This document shows, piece by piece, positions 25,938 to 37,359 of a stretch of DNA of 64,000 bases. The notes under the pieces are model-generated. The model was not told where the DNA came from. It worked only from the letters and a program-made list of their open reading frames with translations, and made no database searches. The translations under genes and the position numbers were made by a program. The stretch comes from Episyrphus balteatus (Eukaryota > Arthropoda > Insecta > Diptera > Syrphidae), in NCBI RefSeq assembly GCF_945859705.1, contig NC_079136.1, positions 85,126,867 to 85,190,866 on the forward strand. Reading direction: 5' to 3'. Positions within the stretch are counted from its first letter, which is position 1. The number at the start of each line of letters is the position of its first letter.

Positions 25938-26345
25938 ATTGGAATAAAAACTTGATATGGACCTTTTTGAAAAGGTTTCAAGGACCTCTTTCTATTGATA
26001 CCACTTTTTTGTCTGTGCGATAATTTTTGGGCGATTTAGCTTTTTTGCATAATCTGTTAATGTGCATTTGAAGGGCAAAACGTGGAGCAACAAATTCGAA
26101 ATTAGGGTAACAAATTAGCAACAAATTAGCAACAAATTCCTGCATACTTACATTTTTGAAATTTTGAATTTTAATTTGTGGCGTACCCAGCTTGACGTCA
26201 AGCTGGGCACGCCACAGATTTAAGGGGTAAGGGCAGGAGCAACAAATTCGGGATTGGGGTAACAAATTAGCAACAAATTAGCAACAAATTCCTGCATACT
26301 CAGATTTTGGATTTTCGGTTGTGGCGTACCCAGCTTGACGGACCT
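25938..26345 (-). repeat. Right inverted arm of the foldback element
   Basis: This is the reverse complement of 22959-23366 with identical length. The 288-base open stretch at 25978-26265 on the minus strand translates to the same 95 residues as 23039-23326 on the plus strand, so the arms are very young or recently homogenised. Confidence 0.85.
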
Positions 26346-26354
26346 AATTTAATA
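26346..26354. repeat. 9-bp target site duplication, right copy
   Basis: AATTTAATA directly abuts the right foldback arm and is identical to 22950-22958. Confidence 0.8.
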
Positions 26355-26742
26355 TAGGTTGTTAAAGAAAAAAAAATTAATTTAATGGCGTGAGAAGATA
26401 AAAAAGAATGATATTTTTGCTTTTTTTGATGAAAACTGTTTAGGTTCAAAATATTTTAGCTCTTTATTTAGACATCGCATAGACATGGGCGATATAAATA
26501 TTTTGAGCTGAAATAATAGGCAAACATGGTATACAATATATTATAGGTTATTATATAAAAAAAATGGATTTTCGGGCGATGGAAGTGATTTTTTCACTTT
26601 TTTCATAAGAAATGATTGTTTTTAATAAATTATTTCAATACTTTTTGGGCGTTGAAAAAATTTGAAAATGGTTTTATTCTTTAGGAGAAATACTTGACTT
26701 TTAATGGTATAAGTTTTTTTTTAAGCTTTTCAAAAGAAAAAG

Positions 26743-26902
26743 AAGGTAATTTTTTTTTTAGATTTTTCTAGTAAATTATGATTGTTTGAAATAAATAAAC
26801 GCTTCAATTGACTCATTTTAAACAAAAGCACACAACCGGTTTTTTTAAGACGTTATCACGTAAAATCATCGTCCGTAAACCGGCTTTACAGACAACCACT
26901 TT
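26743..26902 (+). repeat. Inverted repeat arm, left (pairs with 28996-29150)
   Basis: About 160 bp is similar, inverted, to 28996-29150. Shared stretches include aattatgattgtttgaaata, gactcattttaaacaaaagc and catcgtccgtaaaccg. The spacer is about 2.1 kb. The pair may be the ends of one element or two separate insertions. Confidence 0.7.
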
Positions 26903-28905
26903 TTTTATTTATTTTTATTTATTATTGATAGAGCTTTATGACTTTTTAATCTTAAAAAGTTTTTAAATATGCAGGATGTTTTCACATAATAATTTGTAAA
27001 CACTGTTAATTTTTACTTGTCTATGATAATTTTTGACTTTGAGGGCAATTTCTTTGAGAATTGTGTGAAATCATAGTTTTTATTAATTTCTTTTTATGAA
27101 AAAAACGTAAATAAACAAAAAATTTATTCACAAGTTTTTTTTTTTGCTTAACTTTTAAGAGTCTAAAAATAGATGGACTTGGTTGCAAGTTTAAGTTCCA
27201 TTAGCTTGAGTCAAGAGTTCAAGTGTACATGTGTTAAAGTCGCACCCATAAGGCATGCGGGTCTAGACTATGCAAAACGTTAAAAAAATCCTATAACCTA
27301 AACACTTAAAAAACAAAGGTCTTGAACTACAAACACACCAAATTTACACCAAAGGTACAGATTGTAAAACCCCTAACATATGTTGTTAAAAAATTTAGGC
27401 AGCAACCCAATTAATTTACAACACAAAATAAAAACATTAATCCATCTGCAAAGGCCAAATAAACCAAATGAAAAGAAAACACAATAATAATAAACATGCC
27501 TCCGGACAAATGTACCTATTCTTCTACACAAAAAAAATCATTAAATCCAATTTCTTCTCATAATAATCCTATAGTCCACATTTAAACTCACAAAGATAAT
27601 AAAAACAAAAAAACAAAATAAAATAAAAAAAAAAAGAAATAACTCCACGACAAAAAAAAAGGAATACTAGCCAAGTGTTGAGGATGTATTTGTGTATCAT
27701 TTCGTATATACACCAAAATAAAAATAAAATCAAATAAAAACCAACAACACAGCCACAACACAACATCACAAAGGCGAAAACGATAAGAAACATTTGATGC
27801 GGATAATGCGACAAAATCCTTTCGAATGAAATGAACGCTCCAGTCACAAAAGCCTGACACGTTGATTCTATCCGCATACATATATAGTATATATCTACAT
27901 GGAAGAACTACGCCAACATACCTTCCAAGCCATCATTCCAAATCCAAAGTCGACGAACAAGATGGCGAGACGAACCAACCAAGGCTATTTCTTATTCCTT
28001 ATTGCAAAAGTATCATTTGAGAAGAAAATTGACATGAAGTCTTGAAAATCTTTCAAAATCTCTTTAAAAAGAAATTTTTGTGTCGGAATGTCGTGTCCTT
28101 TCATAGAATATGGATGGATTTTGGCCTTCATCTCTGTGTCTTTTTTTTTTTTGTATTAGAGTCGGGGTTTATTCTTTTTTTTTTCTTGCTGTCTATATTA
28201 TTGCCATAACCCTCTTGAAGTCAAGTGCTTTGAGTGACTTTTGAATGGCCATCTTCTTCTTTTGCAATTGCCAACATAATTTTGAGCCTGATTATGAAAG
28301 TAACTTTTCTACAAAAAGGATAGAGTGAGTCTTGTTAGAATTTACGTCCGAATTTTAACAAAAAAAAAAAAAAAAAAAACTCACTCCCACTCTATGGGAT
28401 GAAAGATGATTTTTGTTTGAAAAGAAAACGCCCGCCTTTTATTCTGGATGCCAAAATGAATAAAATTGCAATTTGCCTCCCGGATGGGGGATTAGTTGCA
28501 GGGCATTATTGAACAAAAAAAAATATATATATATTATAAAACTCTTGGAAAAGGCAGAATTATGACTTAAATCGTTTTTTCAATTCAATAATTCGAAGTT
28601 GAAGCAGTAAAGATAAGTCCTTCGATTGTAAGGGTTGTGTCTTGCTATCAAACAACAATATCTATTCAAATATTACTTGACATAGAAGAGCCTTTTGTGC
28701 TATCTTTTAACAATATCAGGTCCAGAGACAATTGAAAAAAGACACACACAAAAAATCTGATGGATGTATATTGGCCCAAAGTTCTACTTGCTACCGAAAA
28801 AACACACACACAAACAATAGGGACATCATTTCACCATCAATTTGACAGTGGTGCACTTTGTATGCAACATTAAGTAAAAATGTTTTTAAATTCTTACCTT
28901 TTCTT
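26903..28905. other. AT-rich spacer, no gene supported
   Basis: The stretch holds long A or T runs and short open frames only. About 27.8-28.3 kb is less A/T-rich and could be single-copy host DNA, but no coding exon is convincing on either strand. Confidence 0.35.
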
Positions 28906-28908
28906 TTG

Positions 28909-28974
28909 TAGTACCGCGATGGTTAATACGATGAACTTTGACGCCAAAGATCTGGGTTCAATTTCCAGCCAACA
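28909..28974 (+). mobile_element. tRNA-like SINE head (putative)
   Basis: A box A-like motif (tggttaatacg, from about 28920) is followed about 35 bp later by a box B-like motif (gggttcaatttcc). The latter forms a perfect T-arm, ctggg/tccag around a 7-nt loop. Acceptor and anticodon arms are not convincing, so a functional tRNA is unlikely. A tRNA-derived SINE promoter fits better. The 3' boundary runs into the inverted-repeat arm at 28996. Confidence 0.4.
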
Positions 28975-28995
28975 CATAAAAATTAAAGATAAAGA

Positions 28996-29150
28996 AGGTT
29001 GTCTGTAAAGTCGGTTTACGGACGATGAGTTTACGTGATAATGTCGTCAGAAAACAGGTTGTGTGCTTTTGTTTAAAATGAGTCATTTGAAGCGATTACT
29101 TATTTCAAACAATCATAATTAACAAGAAAAAGCTAAAAAAAATACCTTTT
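28996..29150 (-). repeat. Inverted repeat arm, right (pairs with 26743-26902)
   Basis: This reads as the reverse complement of 26743-26902 with scattered substitutions and a few indels. Confidence 0.7.
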
Positions 29151-29185
29151 TTATTTTCTCATTATATTAATTTTTTTATTTTAAA

Positions 29186-29725
29186 AGCCCTATCACGTCA
29201 GGTTTCTGAGATATCCTCAAAAAAATGCATAAAGTTTTTGTGTCGCTGAAACCGAATCCGCAGTCTATTTTGCAGTATCATGCCTGGTTTTTGAGATATC
29301 CTCAAAAAATGTCAGATAAGAACTTTTTGTTTGAGTTTTGACATTTTTTGAGGATATTTCAAAAACCTGACGTGATACGGCAAAGTAAACTTCGAATTCG
29401 GTTTCAGCAACCCAAAAACTATATGAAAAGCCTAGTCGCAACCCCAGATAAGAACTTTTGTTTTTTTTTTTGGTTTTGACATTTTTTTGAGGATATCTCA
29501 GAAACCTGACGTGATAGGGCAAAATTGACTTCGAATCTGGATTCAGCGATCCAAAAACTATATGATTAACATATTCGCACATCCAGATCAGAAAAAATTT
29601 GTTTTTGTTTTCGTGACATTTTATGAGGTTATCTCAAAAACCTGACGTGATGAAGCAAAACGGAGTACGGATTCGGTTTCAGCGACCCAAAAACTATATG
29701 AAAAACCTAGTCGCAAGCCCAGGGC
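29186..29725. repeat. Mosaic tandem and inverted repeat, about 137-bp period
   Basis: The core acctgacgtgat recurs at 29365, 29504 and 29640, preceded by ttgaggatatctca and followed by aaactatatga. Two inverted copies (tatcacgtcaggtttctgag and catgcctggtttttgagat) precede them at about 29192 and 29280. One long open stretch on the minus strand (29265-29582) is a product of the repeat. Confidence 0.65.
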
Positions 29726-29729
29726 AGAA

Positions 29730-32530
29730 CTTTTATTTTTTTTTATGTGGCTGTGTTATCATTACCCTCCCTACTTATTAAGCAGTCGACCGATAAATTT
29801 GCCAATACTCAAAATTGAATCCAATTACGTTTTATTTATCAGTTGATGTACATATTAAGTAGGTATATTTATTTAAGTAGGCCAACGAATTTATATATTT
29901 CCATACAGAAAGCCGCGAAAACATTTAAAAATTACCTACATAAAACAAATTTCCTGACTTGCTTGCAAAATACAAGCATAAAAACTGCCACTTATAAACT
30001 GTTCTGATTTAATGTCAGTTTCTTTCACTTTAAAGCCACTGTTGGCGTCCTTGTGGAAATATCCCAAAGGACGAGCGAAAACGTTGAATGAGCATCTTTG
30101 AATGGGCAGCTAATCACATGGAAAAATGAATTCTTCGAAAAGGGACTCACATACTTTCTTACAGGAAAGCAAAGGCATTGGATTGCATATACTACATGTG
30201 TGTGTGTGTGCTCTACCCTGTGTGTACGAACACACAATCCTTTCAAGCTTCACAGCAAATCGAGCCCAGAGCGTATTTTTCATGGCTACCCTGTGGCATA
30301 AAACGTTACTTTACATATACATACATACATATATACAATTGTAGCGGAATCCACCTTTTACGAATTATGCTTTCGGATGGGCAAGGCGCCACAGCGCTAC
30401 TCATCTCTTTTATTGGCAAGATTTAACCTAACAATAGCCTGAGATCCTGCGAGAGCATCAAACAAAACCAAAGGCATAAATACGAAAGAAGGAGAAAATT
30501 TATATTATATAACCCTTGGTGTCGAGGTTCAGTTATGCATGATTTGCGGGTTTTAATAAAAAATAAATAATTTATTATGTTAACAACAATATAAGCTTTG
30601 CGTTCATATATTGTATATATGGTGTACAATCGCCTTGTCCTAATATCTTTTGTGTGTTTTTCCGCAAAAATTGATTTTTTTTGCCTTCAAATAACCTAGA
30701 GGGGGATAAATTTTCATCTAACATTTTCAAGAGAAAATTCTTCTTTGAAATAAGTTTTCATCACATACATATACAACACAATGTGCACAGCAGAAAGAAA
30801 GTTATACGAAAAACATCTTGAAAAGTTTTGCACAAAGGAATTTCTTGAAATAAACATTTTTTATGAGACAAAAATATTTGAGAACGATTATATTATATAG
30901 CCCCTTCTTCTTCTTCTTTTGTCGAATAAAATTAAACCATGACCAACGACAACATTAGAAGAAGAATATTGCTTTTATACAAATATTTCTTTGAATTAAT
31001 GAGAGAAGTAAGTTTTAATAAGTCAAACGTCACAAAAGGAATGATTGCGCAAGGATTACATTTAAAAATAGAACAACACAGCCACAGTGCTGGCCTTTTC
31101 AATGAGGATTAACTTTCAATTTCGAATCCTTTTATTGTCTGAATGTTTTGCATATTAAATTGTCTGTGCGCTAAAAGAATCCTTTTACATGAGTTGAAGA
31201 AATAGAATAAGGATTAGGTTAGGTATATATTTATTTGGGTTTTGGTTGGATTTATATTTTTTCGTTTAACTTGATTAGGAGATTACAACAGAATATCCAT
31301 TGAATTTTTGTTTTGAAGAATGATGAGAATAGAAAGAAAAATATATTTTGTGAAAATATGAGAAGATTGGTAAATAAAAAAAAATTTGTAAGCTATTAGT
31401 TGAACAAAAGGTTATATATTCGATGTTTGAAAGGTAGGCTTTATAATACCCGTTCCAAGATAGGGATTATAATATCTTATTGTAAATTGCCTGTCTGATA
31501 TACTATAGATATTAGATATAGTATTAGATATAAACAGAATTTTGTGTTATTTTTTTTTTTTTTGTGGAAAATAAACCGATTATCGGCATGATTTTTTTTT
31601 TAAAGAACTTAAAGCGAAATTCAAAGAAGTAAAACAAGTTCAGATTTTTTCTCGACTCTAGTAAATTAAGAGATACCTTAAGCATTTGCTTAAGCGAAGT
31701 CTTTATGCATAATAAAAATAAAGCAGTCACTTGATCAAATTAAGCTCTCGATAAAATTTGACTGATTTGAAAAAAACTAAAAATCATTTTTGTAAACAAA
31801 TAATCGGTTATTAGAAAAGTTTGACGTCAAATAGTTTTCATCGCTGGGTTCCGTCAGAACTTTTGCCGACTAGGTTTCTTAAAATTTTTCAGAGGACCAA
31901 CCACCAATGTGAAAACGCTGCCAAAAGGTCATTCGAAATACTGCCACCGATGTAAATAGGTAACCTTTACAAGGTGACCCAAACAAAAAGCCTGGATCGA
32001 TAAAGAACCTAGGTGAGCGCATGTAGCTAAGAAAATGAGCCCTATAAATCAATGAAAAACAAGTGTTTGATTCAATTGAAGAATGCTATATCAGTTTCAC
32101 TTATGAACACAAGAATATTAAGCAAAATATGCTACTGATAATATTGACAAAACTTTTTAAAAAAACAGCTAACTGAAGTTGTAATGCATTCACTGCAGGA
32201 TAGAGCAATTTATTTTCCCTGTACCTTGAGGATCATAAATTTTGTCCACCCGATCTAAGAGCAGATTTTGTCGAAAAATTGATTTAGCGAGGGTAATCAC
32301 TTAAAATTATTTGGATCTTGACTCCATATTCTTCCTGATTACAAAAACAAAAATGGCAGACGTTTAATCCGCGCCAAAACACCCGGCAGACGAGCTCAAA
32401 AATGCGTTCTTTTTTTTTGCGAAATAAAGGACTCGCGAAAACCACTTGAATTAGTCTTGCCCTTGACTTCCCGATTGCAACCATTATTTTCAATAGAATA
32501 ATTAATTTTTTATGAAGTGAGGAAGGTTTT
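29730..32530. other. AT-rich region, no gene supported
   Basis: Only short open frames are visible. 30.0-30.45 kb is less A/T-biased and contains a (GT)n run near 30200, but no exon could be defended. Microsatellite-like acatacatacat occurs near 30320. Confidence 0.35.
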
Positions 32531-32533
32531 TGT

Positions 32534-33884
32534 TAATTTAATCGTTTATTTCAGAAACAGCATAAGTCCATGAGCACTAACTTTTCAGGAGCAACAAAAA
32601 ACTGTTTTTTATGTTAAAACTCCACAACACATCAAATTTAGAGTATGCCGAGTTATAATCTAGCTAAAGACGCATTTAAAAACCTTAAAAATATAAACTT
32701 TTTTTCAAGTCTTAGCGGGTTTTTAAGACTTTAAAGTCGCTGGACTTATGTCGTTTCTGCTCAAAACGAATTTTTGTTGGTAAAACTTTTGTTTTCATCT
32801 AGCTATAGCTTTTGAACCCCGCTTATGATTTTAATGAATAAAATAGCAGTAGATAGAGTAAATATTTACGTCTTCATTGATATATAAAATGCCATTTATT
32901 CAACATTTAAAAAAGCTGCCACCGCGAGAAATCTGGCTATAACTTTTGACTCCTGCGTTCAATTTTAATGAATTTAATAGATTTAATAGATAGAGTGATT
33001 AATTACCTTTTTATATACCTATGTATAACAAAAGGGTGTGCGTGTCAAGATTACTGCCAAAATAATTTAAAATGTATATTATAGAAGCAATGCTCACTGA
33101 TTTCAATAGTTTTCTTATGACCCGTATGCATTGCGAAATGGATACGAATATCTTCTAAACGGTTAAAGCAATCAATTTGATTCCAAGCAATTTTTTGTAG
33201 AACGTTTAAGTCCCTAAAAGAATATATCTTGCTAAATTAAAAATAATGAATTTTCAGTGAATTGGAAAATTTTTAAAAATATAAAATGTTTTTATAATTT
33301 TTTTTAACTTTGACCTCGAATATCTTTAGAATGGTTAGATTAATGAAAAAAGTTAATAAGACCTTTTTTGTGGAGCAATCAATTTCCAGCAAGAATATGT
33401 CTTGCGCGTTTGATCATTAAAATTTTTCAATTTGTTACAAAATTAAGAACAAAAAACGATTTTTTAAAGATTTACTCGATTTTTGGACCTCAAATATCTA
33501 TTCAACGGTTAGATAAACGAAAAAAGTGTATAAGGCCTTTTTTGTAGAGCGTTCAATTTCCTACAAGAATATGAAAAGAAATTTGCTAAAAAGTCAATTA
33601 ATAAAAAAATTATTTTTTTTTTGTAGAAGCTTGATGTAAAAATGGAAAATAGCAAAGCGGAGGACCTTCACATTAACATAAAGAGCTCATATTTGGTGTG
33701 CATATTTTAGAGGTGTCTAGCAATCGATTTTTCGGAGTACCAAATCAAAAAAAAAGAATGTCGATTTTTTTGACCCACCCTAATGAATAGCTAACTATAC
33801 ATTAGTGAGAAATCTCCAAAAAAAATTTTTTTTGGAAAAATGGACTTATGCTGTATCTGAAATAAACGATTCAATTTAAGTGTA
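32534..33884. mobile_element. Inverted-repeat element of about 1.35 kb (putative)
   Basis: The left end (aatcgtttatttcagaaaca, then gcataagtcca) matches the inverse of the right end (tggacttatgctgtatctga, then aataaacgatt) over about 37 bp with few mismatches. A partial internal copy (ggacttatgtcgtttctg) lies near 32743. The interior is AT-rich without a transposase. No clear target duplication was found. Confidence 0.5.
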
Positions 33885-34793
33885 AGAGTTCTTTAATAAC
33901 GACTTGGGTCCGTTGGGACCTAGGCCAAAGTTGTAATTCACATTAATTGCCCTTTGTCCATGTACAGTGTGGTGCATACGTGCTCTAGTGTGGTCCAAAA
34001 AATATATTTTTCGATTTTCGGTCTGGCCACCCGCTAAATTTGTTCCACTTATCTATAACATTAACGTTGTGAAATTTCAATTCGCTACCTTAAGCCGAAG
34101 AGGGTGCTAGTAACAGTTCAATTTTTAGGTTTTGTAGGTAATTTTGTTTTTTTTTTAATTTTTTTTTTTGAAAAAAAAAAAAAATATTTTATTTTTGTTT
34201 TAACTTGTCTTTATAAAACGTATTAAATATTTTTTTTTTCGAAAAAAAGTGAGAAATAATTAAAAATAATAAATAATAAGCAAAATGTGCAAAAAAAAGT
34301 CTGTGTACTACCTGTTGACGAAATTTACTTGGAAGTGCCTCTTAAAATTATTATTTCGATATTTTTTCAGAATAAGTACAACAATTACAACTTTCAAGCA
34401 ATTTTTAACTAAAAAAAAAATTTTTTTTACTTTTTTCCAAAAAAATAAAATTTTCAAATATCGATAGGAGGCTGAAAATTCAACAGTATGATACCAATAG
34501 TATGTGGAACCATTGTAGGGGGTGACCCATACAAGCGTGGACCACTCTAAAGTGCTCTTTTGTAATATTATTTATTTAGAAAGTTTATGTTCTTACTGGC
34601 GAAATGAAACATTATTTTAAAGTACATATTTTGTAATGCTGAATCTAGGACATACTCCACTCGCAATAAAATATTATTGCGCTAGAAACTATCGGGTATC
34701 ACTTCTTTAATTTATTCAATGCTTTACTATTAATATGAATCGGTTACATCTCACGAAAAAAATCTGCTGCCAGCACTCGGTCTAAAAAGATGT
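33885..34793. other. AT-rich region with a possible small inverted-repeat element
   Basis: Around 33990 (gctctagtgtggtcca) and 34535 (tggaccactctaaagtgctc) are imperfect inverses, possibly the ends of a roughly 570-bp element. The interior is mostly poly(A/T). No coding sequence is supported. Confidence 0.3.
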
Positions 34794-35810
34794 TAATTAT
34801 TAGACTGATGATCTTCTTCTTCTTCTTCCTTTTTCTCGGCGCTGTTATGATCTCGATGTCGAGGGGATCATAACCTTCCCACGTTACTGCTTCACACTAG
34901 TGATCCGCCTGTGGGGTTCGCCGGGTTGACCTCAGAAATCGGCGGCAAGCCTCCCGGTTTTGTATTGTTCCGTTTCTGAGGCCAACTGAATGCTGGTGTT
35001 TTTGCATTTGCTTGTACCAGGAGTTTTTAGGCCTACCTTTCTTTTTATTTCGTGTTGGAACGTTATATGATATTGCTTTTTTGACGGGGTTCTCAGGATC
35101 TCTCCTTTGAACATGGCAATACCAACTGAGTCGGTCGTGTTCAATTTTTTGGGAGATGGTATTTTTAACATGAAGGCTTCCTCGGATCTTTGTACTTCTA
35201 ATTCTATCAAGCTTTGTTACTCCTGCTGTCATGCGAAGCATCTTCATCTCAGCTGCCGTTAACTTACTCTCATACTTTTTGTACATTGTCCAACATTGTG
35301 AACTGTATGTGAGTGCTGGACGCACAACTGCGGTGTAGAGCCTTCCTTTCAGCTTAGGGGGCATTTTTCGATCACAGAAGATAGCAGAATTTTCCCGCCA
35401 CTTCATCCACCCTACGCTTACGCGATGATTGATATCGTCATCACAAGTACCTTCGTTATTTATCATAGACCCCAGATATTTAAACTTTTCACACTTGGGA
35501 AGCACTACACCATTCAAATAAATGTCAGGAATAGGCCTGTGTGGATCAGAAAATGGGCAGCATAGGTATTCTGTCTTTTTCGCGCTTATGCGGTACCCAC
35601 TACCTTCTAGAACATCCACCCATACTCGTGCTCGTTGCAGGGATATCGGGTCTTCACTTATGATGGCTCCATCGTCAGCAAAGAATAACTGATGCACTTT
35701 TGGGTCCGTCACTTTGCCTTCGAGCAGGTAATCAAGAACGGTAATAAAGAGCAGAGGACTCAAGACGCTTCCCTGGTGTACACCTACTGTCTAATTATTA
35801 GACTGATGAT
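34794..35810 (-). mobile_element. 5'-truncated RTE-clade LINE insertion with 19-bp target duplication
   Basis: Identical 19-bp direct repeats (taattattagactgatgat) lie at 34794-34812 and 35792-35810, enclosing about 979 bp. In minus-strand sense the insert starts abruptly inside the reverse transcriptase (VGVHQGSVLSPL), has an open frame to 34897, a short 3' segment, and a (GAA)n tail next to the left duplication. A low-complexity tail and 5' truncation are typical of RTE elements inserted by target-primed reverse transcription. Confidence 0.9.
34897..35791 (-). pseudogene. RTE-clade reverse transcriptase, C-terminal half
   Basis: This remnant of a LINE polyprotein would copy the element's RNA at a nicked target. 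It begins with the QGSVLSP motif of the RT fingers/palm and contains the catalytic-loop motif LFFADDGAIISEDP, that is F-A-D-D. The thumb-region motif FKYLGSMINNEG follows, then CWTMYKKYESKLTAAEMKML, LDRIRSTKIRGSL and a C-terminal GRPKNSWYKQM stretch, in the order usual for RTE elements. A stop lies directly upstream of the junction, and the endonuclease and first RT motifs are missing, so this is a dead copy. The frame is otherwise open for nearly 300 codons, which suggests recent insertion. Confidence 0.88.
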
Positions 35811-36200
35811 AGTATGCCCAATGTGTGAAAATTTAGAAGAAAGGAGCTCTTGCTCTGGAAAAGGAAGTAGCTCTAATCAAAATATTTTAAGGTGGTGGAG
35901 GCTGGGATGTGTAAGCATGCAATATCTTAAGTCCATAAATCAGAAGTCAACACAAGTGCCCAAATTAAAAAAAAAAACTACAGACTTATGCTGATGATGA
36001 CAATACGATTCCGACAATTCCGGAAGAATATAATTTAAATTTTTGAGTAATGATAGCATTCCCGGAATGAATAAAGTTAAAAACAATATACATTGAATTC
36101 TTACATATTCAGAAAATGAGAACAAAACCAACAAAACACTGATTGAAAAAAACTGCCTTAAAAAAATGACTTAAATTTTGCACCTACCTGAGCTAAGGAC
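35811..36200. other. AT-rich stretch, no gene
   Basis: No feature could be supported between the RTE insertion and the MITE at 36201. Confidence 0.4.
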
Positions 36201-36736
36201 ATATCGACGGTTAAACTTTATAACCTCGTAAGTCGTTTTTGCTAGTTTTTCAGAAATCGAAAAAAAACTTCTTAATGCAGAACCTCGTAAGTATATTTTT
36301 TTTCTTTAAATAAGCCAAAGCAAAACCTCGTATTTATTTGATAAATTGAAATTTTTAATAAACAATAAATATCATTGAAATACTATAATATTTGTGTCTT
36401 AGGTGTACCTACATTTAATAATAAATTTTAATAATTTAAACTTTTTTATGAAAAAAAAAAAAAACAACCACTTTTGCGCTTAAAAACACAAAACAATTCA
36501 GCCCACAAACCGATTAACTTGCGTTAGTAGGAGACTTAAGAGGTATTGCTTAATTTTTTTATTGGATTTATAATACGAGTTTTTGAATTTTGTTATTCCT
36601 GAAAAATGCTCAGAACAAACATGCCAAACTAAAAGTACCAAAAGATAGCTGTGATTTTCTTGATTTTTTTTCCATTAAAAATATTTTTTTTTCGATTTTT
36701 TCGACTTACGAGGTTATGAAGATTAAACGTCGATAT
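36201..36736. mobile_element. MITE, 536 bp, with 35-bp terminal inverted repeats
   Basis: The left end ATATCGACGGTTAAAC...AACCTCGTAAGTCG (36201-36235) matches the inverse of 36702-36736 at 31 of 35 positions. The motif aacctcgta recurs internally at about 36283 and 36342. No target duplication is evident. The interior is AT-rich and non-coding. Confidence 0.7.
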
Positions 36737-36784
36737 CGTCGGTTCAAAAGCAGTTAGTAAGTTTTTCCTTTGAACCGACGATAT
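36733..36784. repeat. Perfect short hairpin abutting the MITE
   Basis: The 16-bp arms atatcgtcggttcaaa (36733-36748) and its exact inverse (36769-36784) flank a 20-nt loop. The arm sequence resembles the MITE terminus (ATATCGACGGTTAAAC), so it may be a second, deleted family member. Confidence 0.65.
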
Positions 36785-37328
36785 AATACTCTTCTAATTA
36801 TCTTTAGTTTAGTGATGGTATTATTTTAAGTTTATATCTTCACATTAAAAGTTGTAGTTGGTAAAAAAGTAAAATGATGCTTGATTTTAAATTCATCAAT
36901 TTTTTTTTGCATCCCAACCTAGTTTATGAATATGAATGAATACAAAAAACATACATATTTACTCACTGTATTTTTTAAATGAATGTAAAGTCTAAATTTT
37001 CATTCATATTCTAAATCTATATATCTCTTCCTTTCTAACACACATCCTACCCAAAAACATTACTTTGACTAATGATGATGACAGTCTTTTGTCTTTAAAA
37101 AAGTTTCATACACTTTCCAGCTAACTCATTACTATACCTTCAAAACTCCAAAAAGGTTTTTCATGAATGAGTAATATAGAATATCTACTGGACCCTAGAG
37201 TAATTTGCATATAGATACTGGATGAAGCTGCATTGTAAATTGTAATTGTATGGCCAGGTCTATACCATACTCCCCATCCCACCAAGCCTTACGCCATTTC
37301 CTATCCTAAACCACTATCCCCTCTGGCG

Positions 37329-37359
<31 letters not shown>

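Larger units (their letters stand above)
22959..26345. mobile_element. Foldback-type non-autonomous transposon with 408-bp inverted arms
   Basis: The arms 22959-23366 and 25938-26345 are inverted copies of equal length with no indel seen; a 288-base stretch in each translates identically. The ends are AGGTCCGTCAAGCTGGG, and 9-bp direct repeats (AATTTAATA) flank the whole. Arms are built from smaller inverted and direct motifs: GTCAAGCTGGGTACGCCACA, and repeated tttgttgctaa. The interior holds further copies of the same motifs and a nested CAC...GTG element. No transposase was found, so it must move in trans if at all. Long arms made of subrepeats plus a 9-bp duplication recall Drosophila Foldback and Mutator-like elements; superfamily is inference. 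Confidence 0.8.

Noticed and set aside
23039..26265. Identical 95-codon frames on opposite strands as a duplicated gene
   Set aside because: They lie wholly inside the inverted arms of the foldback element and include its palindromes. They are repeat sequence, not a gene.
28909..28974. Functional tRNA gene
   Set aside because: Only the A- and B-box-like motifs and T-arm fit. No acceptor stem or standard anticodon arm could be folded.
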